From NCBI GenBank assembly GCA_937872175.1, contig CALMPI010000009.1, forward strand, positions 1 to 64,000: 64,000 nt of DNA, given 5' to 3'. The DNA comes from an uncultured Flavobacteriales bacterium (GTDB lineage: Bacteria; Bacteroidota; Bacteroidia; Flavobacteriales_F; PHOS-HE28). The notes beneath the pieces are model-generated. The model worked only from the letters and a program-made list of their open reading frames with translations, searched no databases and was not told the origin of the DNA. The position numbers were made by a program, and so were the translations under genes. Shown in pieces: positions 40,965-49,188 of the stretch (positions are counted from its first letter, which is position 1; every line of letters begins with the position of its first letter).

Positions 40965-42726
40965 GGGAGCGGTCCACCAGCACGCGGGTGGAGCGGCGAC
41001 CGTCGCCTTCGCCCACCACCAGCAGATGCAGGCCTTGGGCATGGCGGTCGAGCTCCACCTCGGAGCGCCCCGGTCCGGCAGGGCGGCGATCGAAGGCCAC
41101 GGCACGCCCCAGCGCATCGAACACCTGGATCGGCGCTCCCTTGCAGGCCACGGTGAAGCGGCCGGTGGATGGGTTGGGCACCACATCCAGCAACGGAGCC
41201 GACCATTCGGCGCTCACCGTGGGTCCGGTGGCGATGGTGCCGTCGTGATGGACGATCCGCAGCCGGTAGAAATTGGTGCCCGGTCCGGGTTCCGGGTGTG
41301 TCCACGCGTAGCGGGTCTCCTGCGCAGCGGAGCCGGTGGCCTCGACCTCGATCACGGTGGTCCACGCATCGGGCCCTGTGCCATGGTCGACCAGGAAGGA
41401 GCGCACCCCTTCCTCACTGGAGGTCTGCCAGGACAATGCGATCCCGGCGTCCACCGGATCGGCGGTGAAGCCGGTGAGGGTGATGGGCAGCACGATGGGA
41501 TCGCAGCTCACCGTGGCCGTGCCGCCGAACTCCAGGGGCACCAAGGTGGTGATGCTGCTCCAGTTGCTGAAGCAGATGATGTACTGCTGGCCGGCGAGCA
41601 CGTTGAGCGGGGGCTCGAAGTTGCCGGCATCGCCCCCGGGTGGCGTGGCGGCTGCGAGACCGGTGCCACCGAAGGATACGTTGTTCCAGTTGCAGCGGAT
41701 GGGCGCGAGGGTATTGGCGGTGATGGCGGCACAAGCCCCCGGTGTGTACGGGTACATGATCCAGTCATAGAAACCCGCCTGGCTGCCGAGCCCGCCGAAG
41801 GTGAACTCCAGCGAGCCCCCGCCGCTCACGTTGATCACCATCCAGGTGCTGTTGAGCTCGTTGTTGCGCAGGCAACCCCAATTGTCGCTGCCCCAGGTGC
41901 TGTAGGCCAGGTCGCCCAGCAACAGGTCGGGATTGCCCAGTGAGCCGAGCGGAGGGATCTCGTTGAGGCTGCCGATGCCGTTGGGGTCGATCTGGAAGGC
42001 GTAGTTCGTGCAGATGTTCACGGCCTGGGGGCAGTCGCTGGCCGTCACCGGTCCGCTGTTGACGGTGCAGTTGGTGGTCGGGCTCAGGTCGATCACCTGC
42101 TGGCCGATGCTGCCGGTGGCCAGGGTGCCCGTGCCCACCGTGGTGCCACCGCTGTTGGTCAGGGTCCAGGTGGCCCCGTTCCATCCATCGCCGAAGGAGT
42201 CGAACATCTGCATCACGAAGCACCCGGTGTCCAGGCAGAGCACCTGTGAACTGGGGGCGAAACCGGTGCCCACGATCTGCACGCCGCTCACCAGGTTCCA
42301 ACTGACCTCGGTGGGGAAGGTGCCACCGGTGACCGTGAGGGTGTAGTTGCTGCAGTTGGCGCCACCGCAACCGCCCCCCAGGTTCACTTGCGCCGTGCCG
42401 AAGCTCCCGTTGGCCAGCGTTCCGGAGCTGACGATGGTGTTGGCCGGCTGCACGCGCACCACGAAGCTGGCGCCGTTCCAGCCATCGCCGAAGGTGTCGT
42501 ACATGTACATGGTGTAGCAGCCGTTGGGAAGGCATACGCTCACGGTCTGCGGGGCAAAGCCGCTCGCCACGGTCACGCCCAGGTCGTTCACCAGTTCCCA
42601 GTCGATCTCGATGTCCCAGGTGCCGCCGCCCACGGTGATGGTGTAGGTCGTGCATTGCGCGGACAGCCGCTCAACCCCGGCTCCCAGCAGGAGCGCGGCC
42701 ACCAGCAGGGTCCGGAGGGCCTTCAT
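40954..42726 (-). CDS. Large exported beta-repeat protein with T9SS tail
   Basis: 590 residues with a signal peptide (TLLVAALLLGAGVERLSA). Two tandem N-terminal repeats of about 100 residues each contain CLPNGCYTMYMYDTFGDGWNG and the matching CLDTGCFVMQMFDSFGDGWNG, with two Cys and a D-x-x-G-D-G-W-N turn that resembles calcium-binding loops. Then comes a middle domain with several Cys (DCPQAVNICTNYAFQ) of a type common in gliding-associated surface proteins. The C-terminus is a fibronectin-like part and a T9SS sorting domain (DVVPNPSTGRFTVAC, DALGRAVAFDR). Surface or extracellular location is expected; function unknown. Confidence 0.8.
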   Translation of the reverse strand: MKALRTLLVAALLLGAGVERLSAQCTTYTITVGGGTWDIEIDWELVNDLGVTVASGFAPQTVSVCLPNGCYTMYMYDTFGDGWNGASFVVRVQPANTIVSSGTLANGSFGTAQVNLGGGCGGANCSNYTLTVTGGTFPTEVSWNLVSGVQIVGTGFAPSSQVLCLDTGCFVMQMFDSFGDGWNGATWTLTNSGGTTVGTGTLATGSIGQQVIDLSPTTNCTVNSGPVTASDCPQAVNICTNYAFQIDPNGIGSLNEIPPLGSLGNPDLLLGDLAYSTWGSDNWGCLRNNELNSTWMVINVSGGGSLEFTFGGLGSQAGFYDWIMYPYTPGACAAITANTLAPIRCNWNNVSFGGTGLAAATPPGGDAGNFEPPLNVLAGQQYIICFSNWSSITTLVPLEFGGTATVSCDPIVLPITLTGFTADPVDAGIALSWQTSSEEGVRSFLVDHGTGPDAWTTVIEVEATGSAAQETRYAWTHPEPGPGTNFYRLRIVHHDGTIATGPTVSAEWSAPLLDVVPNPSTGRFTVACKGAPIQVFDALGRAVAFDRRPAGPGRSEVELDRHAQGLHLLVVGEGDGRRSTRVLVDRSLTP

Positions 42727-43094
42727 CGGTCGGCAGGGGCTTGTCCGCAGGTGCGGGGGTCGAGGTGGCGGAAGGGCGCGCCCTCGATCGGGCCGCGCCG
42801 ATAGCAGCGCAGGCTCATGCCCAACGGCGCGATCACCTGTTCGAGCTGCGCCTGGGTGACGGGGCTTGCTGGGTCCAGGTGGAGGAGCAGGTTGCGCGTG
42901 TTGTGGTCCACACGACCCATGTCAACCCCGGGCAACTGGCGGATCAGCACGGCGGCCTGATGGGCGTGTTGCGGGGTGCGCACCCCTTCGATCACGGCCT
43001 GCACCTGATGGCGCTCCTCCTGTGCGGCCACCGGCAGGGTGAAGCACAGAACAAGCGCGATCCACACACCTTTGTGCAAAAGTCGGCTGAACAT
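42723..43094 (-). CDS. Small exported protein with HMA-like fold
   Basis: 123 residues from the ATG at 43094, signal peptide (GVWIALVLCFTLPVAAQ). The mature part (residues 22-95) has the beta-alpha-beta-beta-alpha-beta length and VEGV-/ILRLPGV-like pattern of heavy-metal-associated (HMA) folds (QAVIEGVRTPQHAHQAAVL, LHLDPASPVTQAQLEQVI), but lacks the C-x-x-C metal site. A single late Cys pair (RCYRRG and RTCGQ) is present. It overlaps by 4 bases the start of the downstream T9SS gene, so it may be an accessory of that protein. Confidence 0.7.
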   Translation of the reverse strand: MFSRLLHKGVWIALVLCFTLPVAAQEERHQVQAVIEGVRTPQHAHQAAVLIRQLPGVDMGRVDHNTRNLLLHLDPASPVTQAQLEQVIAPLGMSLRCYRRGPIEGAPFRHLDPRTCGQAPADR

Positions 43095-43131
43095 GGCGGT
43101 GGAAGATACGAGTTCGGGATCAATGGGCGGC

Positions 43132-43461
43132 ATGACGCTCCGCAGCCTTCAGGCCGAGGTGGACCGCTGGATCGCGACAGTGGGGGTTCGTTACTTCGAT
43201 CCGCTCACCAACATGGCCATGCTGGCCGAGGAGGTGGGCGAGGTGGCGCGGATCATGGCCCGCCGCTATGGCGAACAGAGCGAGAAGGAGAGCGACCGGA
43301 CAAAGGATCTCGGAGCGGAGCTGGCCGACGTTCTCTTCGTGGTGCTGTGCCTGGCCAACCAGACCGGCACGGAACTGGACGCGGCGTGGGAACGCCGCAT
43401 GGCGGACACGACCGCGCGCGATGCCGACCGGCACCGGACCAACCCCAAGCTGAAGGGCTGA
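43132..43461 (+). CDS. MazG-like nucleotide pyrophosphohydrolase
   Basis: 109 residues from the ATG at 43132 (43123 is also possible). The MazG/dUTPase-like all-alpha motif is present: MAMLAEEVGEVARIM (E-E-x-x-E) and DLGAELADVLFVVL (E-x-x-D). The family hydrolyses nucleoside triphosphates to monophosphate and pyrophosphate and keeps the nucleotide pool clean. It is a single gene, divergent from the HMA-like gene, and convergent with the SxtJ gene. The true N-terminus is not fully certain. Confidence 0.9.
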   Translation: MTLRSLQAEVDRWIATVGVRYFDPLTNMAMLAEEVGEVARIMARRYGEQSEKESDRTKDLGAELADVLFVVLCLANQTGTELDAAWERRMADTTARDADRHRTNPKLKG

Positions 43462-43474
43462 CCGCCCGGGGGAT

Positions 43475-43849
43475 CTACCAGGGTGTCTCCAGGTCCTTGG
43501 CCACGTAAGTGTGGTCACGCACGGTCCACACGCTGCCGGTGGGCTTGCGCAGGGCCAGGCCATCGGAGCGACCCATCCGACGCAAGAGCGCGATGGGCGT
43601 CAGCAACGCGAAGAACACGGCGCTGAGCAGCACACGGCCGTTGAACCAGCCCAGGGCGTGAGCGAGTTTCATCCAGCCCTGATGCACCAACCGGGCCACC
43701 GGGGGCAGCAGCAGGCCGATGAGCCCGGCGCACACCGCCACCGTCAGCATCCAGGGCTTGTTGAAGATGAAATACAGCACCAGGAAGCCCGTGGTGATGG
43801 CCAGCATGCTGGCGTCGGTGCGTTCCTCGGGACGGGCCGGGGCGCTCAT
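43475..43849 (-). CDS. SxtJ family membrane protein
   Basis: 124 residues with about three hydrophobic segments (AITTGFLVLYFIF, LTVAVCAGLIGLLLPPVARL and VLLSAVFFALLTPIALL) and a basic C-terminus. It has the SxtJ pattern of small membrane proteins that accompany carbamoyltransferases; the name comes from the saxitoxin cluster. It lies in a gene set SxtJ-DUF5989-SGNH-carbamoyltransferase that is conserved in many bacteria, usually in polysaccharide or natural-product loci. Function unknown. DUF5989 starts only 3 bases upstream. Confidence 0.85.
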   Translation of the reverse strand: MSAPARPEERTDASMLAITTGFLVLYFIFNKPWMLTVAVCAGLIGLLLPPVARLVHQGWMKLAHALGWFNGRVLLSAVFFALLTPIALLRRMGRSDGLALRKPTGSVWTVRDHTYVAKDLETPW

Positions 43850-43852
43850 GGC

Positions 43853-44002
43853 TCAGAACAGGGTGTAGATGAAGGGCGCCACCGCCGATCCGCCGCCGAT
43901 GACGAGCAGCACGCCCAGCAGGAGCAGCACGATGATCACGGGAGCGAGCCACCACTTCTTGCGGCTCCACAGGAAGCCCCAGAGGTCCTTCAGAAAGTCC
44001 AT
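43853..44002 (-). CDS. DUF5989 family micro-membrane protein (49 residues)
   Basis: A 49-residue protein encoded on the minus strand by 150 bases and too short for usual gene calling. It begins MDFLKDLWGFLWSRKKWWL, followed by a single transmembrane helix (PVIIVLLLLGVLLVIGG) and ends GSAVAPFIYTLF. These are the features of DUF5989, which is found with SxtJ and carbamoyltransferases. It lies 3 bases upstream of the SxtJ gene and 4 bases downstream of the SGNH gene, so it is part of the same transcript. Function unknown; likely a small subunit of a membrane complex. Confidence 0.88.
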   Translation of the reverse strand: MDFLKDLWGFLWSRKKWWLAPVIIVLLLLGVLLVIGGGSAVAPFIYTLF

Positions 44003-44006
44003 GCGG

Positions 44007-45089
44007 TCAGTGCGTCAGGTGTTGCGGAAAGCGGGCCGAAAGGTAGCCGGTGAGCCGATCCGCGCACAGGGCGGCGACGGCGGCCGATCCGGCCTTGGTG
44101 AAGTGGAACGCGTCGTAGAAGTTCGCCGGCCCGCCGGGCAGTTCCCGGGCCAGATCGATCAGCAGCAGGTCCTGTTCGGTGGCCACGGCGCGCGTCACGC
44201 TGTTGATGAGGTCGAGGCGTTCGAGCAGGGTGCGCCCATCGGTCCCGGTGAGCAGGGGCAGGTCCTGCAGCCTTCGCGCGAGCGCCGTGTCCATGACGTT
44301 GGCGGCGATGCAGGGTTGCGTGAGCAGCACGGGCAGGGCACCCTGCGTGCGGCACAGCGCGATCAGCTCCTCCAGCCGGGAACGGTAGTTCGGGAGCAGG
44401 GCCCTTTCCCGGGATACCTGCATGCGAGCGCTGTCCGGTGCGGTGGGTGCGGGGTCGGCGGAGAGCTCCAGCGCCCGGTGTCCGATACCGGCCTCACGCA
44501 CGCTGCGTGCCTGCCGCCAGGCGCGCCAGGTGCGCACGATGGCGCTGCGCCCGGACCAGGGCGCGGGCGTCCGGCGCCATTGTGCGCGGTCATGCCGGCC
44601 CAGGTCGCTTCGCCCCAGGTCGTTGGCGCCCACCAGCAGCAGCACCACGTGCGGGCGCAGCGGAAGCACCAGGTCCTTCAACAGGATGGCGTGGCCGAAG
44701 GTGCTGTGGCCGTCCAGCCCGGCGTTGTTCACCCATACGGCCTCGACCTCCCGGGACAGCTGCGTACCGAGCAGTGTGGGCCAGTCCTGGCCGTCGCTCA
44801 GGTACATGCACTCGGTGGTGCTGCCGCCCACGGCCACGATGCGCAGGAGCCCGGTGGTGTCATGCGGCAGGTCGGGCCCGCGAAGCCCAAGGTGGTTGCG
44901 GTGCAGGTGGATCGTCGCGTCCGTACCCGGTAGCGTGGAGCCGCGGATCACATCGTCCACATCGGTGGGCAGCACGATGCGGTCTCCCTGCACGCGGATG
45001 CCCAGCGGGGGCCACAGCCGGAGCAGCACCTCGGCGGCGCCCACGGTGAACACCAGCAGCAACAGGGCGGTGCCGACGCGCCGCGCCAT
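44007..45089 (-). CDS. SGNH/GDSL-type hydrolase, membrane-anchored
   Basis: 360 residues from the ATG at 45089. An N-terminal transmembrane or signal segment (VGTALLLLVFTVGAAEVLL) anchors it to the inner membrane with the enzyme domain outside. SGNH blocks: GGSTTECMYL (Ser), NNAGLDGHST (Gly), LVGANDLGR (Asn) and NFYDAFHFTKAGS (Asp/His). The family includes O-acetyl and other esterases that act on glycans. It lies 2 bases downstream of the carbamoyltransferase gene and is in one operon with it, DUF5989 and SxtJ. A role in decoration of surface glycans is suggested by context. Confidence 0.9.
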   Translation of the reverse strand: MARRVGTALLLLVFTVGAAEVLLRLWPPLGIRVQGDRIVLPTDVDDVIRGSTLPGTDATIHLHRNHLGLRGPDLPHDTTGLLRIVAVGGSTTECMYLSDGQDWPTLLGTQLSREVEAVWVNNAGLDGHSTFGHAILLKDLVLPLRPHVVLLLVGANDLGRSDLGRHDRAQWRRTPAPWSGRSAIVRTWRAWRQARSVREAGIGHRALELSADPAPTAPDSARMQVSRERALLPNYRSRLEELIALCRTQGALPVLLTQPCIAANVMDTALARRLQDLPLLTGTDGRTLLERLDLINSVTRAVATEQDLLLIDLARELPGGPANFYDAFHFTKAGSAAVAALCADRLTGYLSARFPQHLTH

Positions 45090-45091
45090 GG

Positions 45092-46957
45092 TCAGTCGAG
45101 CACGAACTCCTCCTTCCAGTTGTCCGTGCGCTGCCAGGCAGGCTGCTCGGGTTTCAGGAAGAGATGGTCGCCCACCACCAGGGCGTCCATCTCGGTGCGC
45201 ATGAAGCAGCGGTAGGCGTCCTCCGGCGTGCACACGATCGGTTCGCCGCGCACATTGAAGCTGGTGTTCACCAGCACGCCTACGCCGGTGCGGACCTTGA
45301 AGGCGCTGATGAGGGCGTGGAACCGCGGGTTGGTCTCGCGGTGCACGGTCTGCACGCGCGCGCTGAAGTCCACGTGGGTGATGGCCGGCAGGCTGGAGCG
45401 TTCGTGGTAGAGCTTCTCGCGGATGCCGAACTGCGGGTAGTCGGCCGGCAGCGGCTTGCGGAGGTCGTGCTGCACGGGTCGCACGAGCAGCATGTACGGC
45501 GAGCGGGTGTGGATGTCGAAGTAGCGGGGGGCGTCCTCGGCGAGCACGGCGGGGGCGAAGGGGCGGAAGCTCTCGCGGTACTTGATCTTGAGGTTGAGCT
45601 TCTTCTGCATCTCGGTGTCGCGCGGATCGCCCAGGATGCTGCGGGCGCCGAGGGCGCGCGGGCCGAACTCCATGCGGCCGTTCACCCAGCCCACCACCTT
45701 GCCCTCGGCCAGCAGGGCGGCGGCGCGGTCCACCAGCTGCTGCGGGTCGGCGAACGTGTGGAAGGGGGCGCCGTAGCGGCGCGCGGTGCGCTCCACGTCC
45801 TGCGTGGTGATGGCCGGACCGAGGTAGCCGCCGCGCATGGCATCGGGCTGTTCGGCGGTGTCGCGTGCGGCGCCGTGGTGGATGTGGTGCGCGGCATACG
45901 CGGCGCCGAGGGCGCCGCCGGCGTCACCCGCAGCAGGCTGGATGAAGAGGTCCTTGAACAGGCCGCTCTCGAGCAGCTTGCCGTTGGCCACGCAGTTGAG
46001 GGCCACACCACCGGCCAGGCAGAGGTGGTCGCTGCCGGTGAGCCGTTTCGCCTCGCGGGCCATGCGCAGCACGGCCTCCTCGGTCACCAGCTGGATGGCC
46101 AGGGCCAGGTCGCAGTGGTGCTGGGCCAGCTCGTCCTTCTCGGGCTCGCGGCGCGGGAAGCCGAACAGCTTCGCCCATGCCGCATCATCGGCCATGCGCA
46201 GTCCTGTGGCGTAGTCGAAATAGCGCTGATCGAGCCAGATCGATCCGTCGTCGTTCAGGCGCACCAGCTCCTTGAGGATCAGTTCGCGGTAGCGCTCCAC
46301 CTCGGCCGATCCGGCACGGCCGTAGGGGGCCAGGCCCATCAGCTTGTACTCGCCGCTGTTCACGCGGAAGCCGCAGAAGTAGGTGAACGCCGAATACAGC
46401 AGGCCCAGGCTGTGCGGGAAGTGCAGCTCGCGCAGGATGGTCATGTCCTTCCCTTTGCCGTGGCAGATGCTGGCGGTGGCCCACTCGCCCACGCCGTCGA
46501 TGGTGAGCACGGCGGCGTCGGTGTGCGGCGAGGCGTAGTAGGCGCTGGCCGCGTGGCTCAGGTGGTGCTCCGGGAAGAGCAACTTGCGCATCACGGGCCC
46601 GGGGTCGCCGAAGGCCTTCAGTTCGTCGCGGATGAGCTTCTTCAGGAAGAGCTTCTCCTTCATCCACACGGGCATGCTCATCAGGAAGGAGCGGATGCCC
46701 TTGGGGGCGAAGCCGTAGTAGGTCTCCAGCAGGCGCTCGAACTTCAGCAGGGGCTTGTCATAGAAGGCGATGGCGTCCAGGTCCTCGAGCCGCACGCCGG
46801 CCTCGTCCAGGCAGTAGCGTACGGCGTGGGTGGGGAAGCCGGGGTCGTGCTTCTTGCGGGTGAAGCGTTCCTCCTGGGCGGCGGCGATGATGCGGCCGTC
46901 CTGCAGCAGGGCGGCGGCGCTGTCGTGGTAGAAGGCGGAGATGCCGAGGATCCTCAT
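45092..46957 (-). CDS. Carbamoyltransferase (NodU/TobZ/CmcH family)
   Basis: 621 residues, full length. The N-terminal Kae1-like ATPase half starts MRILGISAFYHDSAAAL, with the metal-binding EHHLSHAASAYYASP and the ATP segment CLAGGVALNCVANGKLL. The C-terminal YrdC-like half contains GRMEFGPRALGARSIL, FRPFAPAVLAED and a final NTSFNVRGEPIVCTPEDAY. These enzymes transfer a carbamoyl group from carbamoyl phosphate, through carbamoyl-AMP, to a hydroxyl group of a sugar or natural product. Here the SxtJ-DUF5989-SGNH partners and the nearby amino-sugar genes point to carbamoylation of a surface glycan, which is inference. Confidence 0.94.
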   Translation of the reverse strand: MRILGISAFYHDSAAALLQDGRIIAAAQEERFTRKKHDPGFPTHAVRYCLDEAGVRLEDLDAIAFYDKPLLKFERLLETYYGFAPKGIRSFLMSMPVWMKEKLFLKKLIRDELKAFGDPGPVMRKLLFPEHHLSHAASAYYASPHTDAAVLTIDGVGEWATASICHGKGKDMTILRELHFPHSLGLLYSAFTYFCGFRVNSGEYKLMGLAPYGRAGSAEVERYRELILKELVRLNDDGSIWLDQRYFDYATGLRMADDAAWAKLFGFPRREPEKDELAQHHCDLALAIQLVTEEAVLRMAREAKRLTGSDHLCLAGGVALNCVANGKLLESGLFKDLFIQPAAGDAGGALGAAYAAHHIHHGAARDTAEQPDAMRGGYLGPAITTQDVERTARRYGAPFHTFADPQQLVDRAAALLAEGKVVGWVNGRMEFGPRALGARSILGDPRDTEMQKKLNLKIKYRESFRPFAPAVLAEDAPRYFDIHTRSPYMLLVRPVQHDLRKPLPADYPQFGIREKLYHERSSLPAITHVDFSARVQTVHRETNPRFHALISAFKVRTGVGVLVNTSFNVRGEPIVCTPEDAYRCFMRTEMDALVVGDHLFLKPEQPAWQRTDNWKEEFVLD

Positions 46958-47005
46958 GTTGGGGGCGCCAAGGTAGCGGGGCCGGGGAAAGACGAAGGGT
47001 CGGCC

Positions 47006-47025
47006 CGAACGCTGCCTCGCGTTCG
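47006..47025 (-). terminator. Stem-loop after waaA
   Basis: CGAACGC (47006-47012), TGCCTC, GCGTTCG (47019-47025): a perfect 7-bp stem with a 6-base loop, 4 bases beyond the waaA stop codon (47030-47032). Confidence 0.5.
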
Positions 47026-47029
47026 TCGG

Positions 47030-48304
47030 TCAGCGTGTTCCCCCGAGCGTGGCTTCCACGGATGCCACCACCCGCGCCGTGGCACCGGCCTGCTCGCGCA
47101 CATAGCGTGCGGCGGCCTCCCCGGCGGTGCGGCGGGCTTCGGGATCGGTCAGCAGGCGGTGGAGAAGGGCGCGCAGTTCAGCGCTATTGCGCACGGCGAA
47201 GCCGCCACCGGCCGCGATCAGGCCATGGGCCTCGGCGAACTTGCTGTGGTGTGGACCGAAGATCACCGGCAGGCCCCAGGCGGCGGGCTCCAGCAGGCTG
47301 TGGATGCCATCCCCGAACCCGCCGCCCACGTAGGCCACATCGCCGTGCCGGTAGAGGCGCGCCAGCAGGCCCATGCGGTCCACCAGCAGGGTGCCGGCCT
47401 CCGTGCGGCCCAGCATCGCGGCCACGTTCGCCGCGGGCGTGCGCTCCAGCTCGCTCCAGCGCACCAGGGGCTTGGGGAACCGCGCTTCGGTGGCCGCCAA
47501 CCCGGGCTCGGAAAGCTCGTGCGGCACCGCCAGGCATTTCACCGGCCGACCTTGGTCGGCCAACGCCCGCTCCAGCTGCTCCTCATCTGCGGGCCAGGTG
47601 CTGCCGCACACCAGCACCGGACCCCCGCCGCGGAAGGCGATCGCCGTGGGCAGCTCCTCGTTCGCCTCCACGATGGCGCGCACCCGGTCGAAGCGTGTGT
47701 CGCCGCTCACCGTCACGTGGCGGATGTCGATGCCGTGCAGGAGCGCTCGCGAGGCCTCGTCCTGCACGAACAGGTGGGTGAGGCCGCGCAGCATGTTTCT
47801 CCACGCGGCGCCGTACCAGCGGAAGAAGGGTTGGTCCGGGCGGAAGATGGCGCTCACCAGGAAGGTGGGCACCCGCGCCGCGTGCAGTGCGCCCAGCATG
47901 CCCGGCCAGAACTCGTACTTCACCCACAGCACCGCGGCAGGCCGCACCAGCTCCACGAAGCGCGCGCCGTTGGCGGCGTTGTCCACGGGCAGGTAGTCCA
48001 CGTGGGTGGCCAGGGGCAGGTCCTTGCGGGCCTCGTAGCCGCTGGGGCTGAAGAAGGTGACGAGGATGGGCCGACCGGGGTGTGCGGTGTGCAGGGCTTC
48101 CAGCACGGGACGGCCCTGCTCGAACTCGCCCACGCTGGCGCAGTGCATCCAGATGCAGCCTTGCAGCTGTGGCGCCTTCGCCTCCAGTCGTTCCCAAAGC
48201 CCACGGCGTCCGTTCACCCAGGCGCGGGCCTTGGGATGGAAGGGCGCGGCCAGGTGCACCAGGGCCGTGTAGCACGCCGGTACCAGATGCGCCAGGGACG
48301 CCAT
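47030..48304 (-). CDS. waaA: 3-deoxy-D-manno-octulosonic acid (Kdo) transferase
   Basis: 424 residues, normal WaaA length. N-terminal hydrophobic anchor, then the acceptor-side motif MHCASVGEFEQGRPVLEAL, which is specific for Kdo transferases. The C-terminal GT-B donor half has VLVCGSTWPADEEQLERAL, VAYVGGGFGDGIHSLLEPAAWGLPVIFGP and a long final helix. The enzyme adds Kdo to lipid IVA during lipid A-core synthesis at the inner membrane. The gene begins within the stop codon of the upstream barrel-protein gene (TGATG overlap). It sits next to hldD-type and amino-sugar genes of the cell-surface region. Confidence 0.95.
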   Translation of the reverse strand: MASLAHLVPACYTALVHLAAPFHPKARAWVNGRRGLWERLEAKAPQLQGCIWMHCASVGEFEQGRPVLEALHTAHPGRPILVTFFSPSGYEARKDLPLATHVDYLPVDNAANGARFVELVRPAAVLWVKYEFWPGMLGALHAARVPTFLVSAIFRPDQPFFRWYGAAWRNMLRGLTHLFVQDEASRALLHGIDIRHVTVSGDTRFDRVRAIVEANEELPTAIAFRGGGPVLVCGSTWPADEEQLERALADQGRPVKCLAVPHELSEPGLAATEARFPKPLVRWSELERTPAANVAAMLGRTEAGTLLVDRMGLLARLYRHGDVAYVGGGFGDGIHSLLEPAAWGLPVIFGPHHSKFAEAHGLIAAGGGFAVRNSAELRALLHRLLTDPEARRTAGEAAARYVREQAGATARVVASVEATLGGTR

Positions 48305-49065
48305 CAGTAGATGTAGAAGCTGTCCGCCTTGCGCCGGTAGATGGGCACGGTCCAGCCGGCGCGCAGGCCGGTGAGCACGTCGGTGCGGCGGTCGGTCTCG
48401 CGGGTGCCCGTGTCGAAGTTCATGGCGCGCAGCGGGGTGGTGAGGCCCACGATCATCTCGAAGGCGACGTGGAAGTTGATGAAGCGGCGGTTGCCGAGGT
48501 GCTGGTAGCCGAAGGCGAAGCCGAAGGCCGGTCCGGCGGCCAGGCGGTCATAGCCCTCCAGGTACTCGCCTTCCAGCTGGGGCACCGTGTTGTTCTGGGT
48601 CTCGATGCGGATCTTGTGGCGCATGTAACCGCCCATCAGTTTCAGCAGGAGGCCGCTGTTGGGATTGGGCCCCACGATGGGCATGATCTTGCCCACCACG
48701 GCCATGGCCGTGTAGCCGCGCTGGTAGGTGAACACGGTGGCGGGCTGGCCGTTCTGGTCGAGCACCTGGCCGGCGGCGTTGCGCACACCGCTCAGCAGAC
48801 CGGGCTCCACCACCTTGTTCCCGAACAGGAAGCCGCCCTCCACACCCAGGAAATAATTGCTGCGCAGCTTCACCACCGCGCTGAGGCCCAGGTTGCTGTT
48901 GTGCCCGAAGCGGGTGGACAGCGATCCTCCGGGCACCTGATAGCTGTAGCTCACGGTCACCGGCACCAGCACGATGGACGAGTCGCGCACGCTGCGTTGC
49001 GCGGCCACGGGTGCCACGGCGAGCACGAGGAGGAAGGGGAGGAGGACGCTGCGGAACGCGGTCAT
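48304..49065 (-). CDS. Predicted outer-membrane protein (beta-barrel type)
   Basis: 253 residues with a signal peptide (VLLPFLLVLAVAPVAAQ). The mature protein consists of alternating amphipathic strands (NYFLGVEGGFLFGNKV, GLLLKLMGGYMRHKIRIETQ, NFHVAFEMIVGLTTP) and a terminal aromatic residue (YIY), typical of an outer-membrane barrel. No family known to me. It overlaps waaA by one base and shares its transcript. A TACCTTCG -7 box ends 7 bases before the ATG, suggesting a leaderless message. Confidence 0.78.
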   Translation of the reverse strand: MTAFRSVLLPFLLVLAVAPVAAQRSVRDSSIVLVPVTVSYSYQVPGGSLSTRFGHNSNLGLSAVVKLRSNYFLGVEGGFLFGNKVVEPGLLSGVRNAAGQVLDQNGQPATVFTYQRGYTAMAVVGKIMPIVGPNPNSGLLLKLMGGYMRHKIRIETQNNTVPQLEGEYLEGYDRLAAGPAFGFAFGYQHLGNRRFINFHVAFEMIVGLTTPLRAMNFDTGTRETDRRTDVLTGLRAGWTVPIYRRKADSFYIY

Positions 49066-49072
49066 GGACGCG

Positions 49073-49080
49073 CGAAGGTA
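49073..49080 (-). promoter_or_regulatory. -7 box TACCTTCG for the barrel gene-waaA pair
   Basis: Minus strand, fits TAnnTTyG, 7 bases from the ATG at 49065. Confidence 0.45.
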
Positions 49081-49150
49081 GGGGCTTGCGCGGGGTGGCG
49101 ATGTGCGGCAAGGGCCCGCCGATCGCGGCCCGGCGGCGTGGGCCGATGGC

Positions 49151-49158
49151 TATCTTCG
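49151..49158 (+). promoter_or_regulatory. -7 box TATCTTCG for the amino-sugar operon
   Basis: TATCTTCG, 30 bases before the ATG of the aminotransferase at 49189. It is likely to drive the aminotransferase, UDP-glucose dehydrogenase and UDP-xylose synthase genes. Confidence 0.5.
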
Positions 49159-49188
49159 CCGCCGCGCCACAGGCGCATCCCCGCATCC

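Noticed and set aside
45164-48310. 1048-residue plus-strand open frame opposite the carbamoyltransferase and waaA genes
   Set aside because: Antisense shadow of two well-identified genes; no domain, no start signal.
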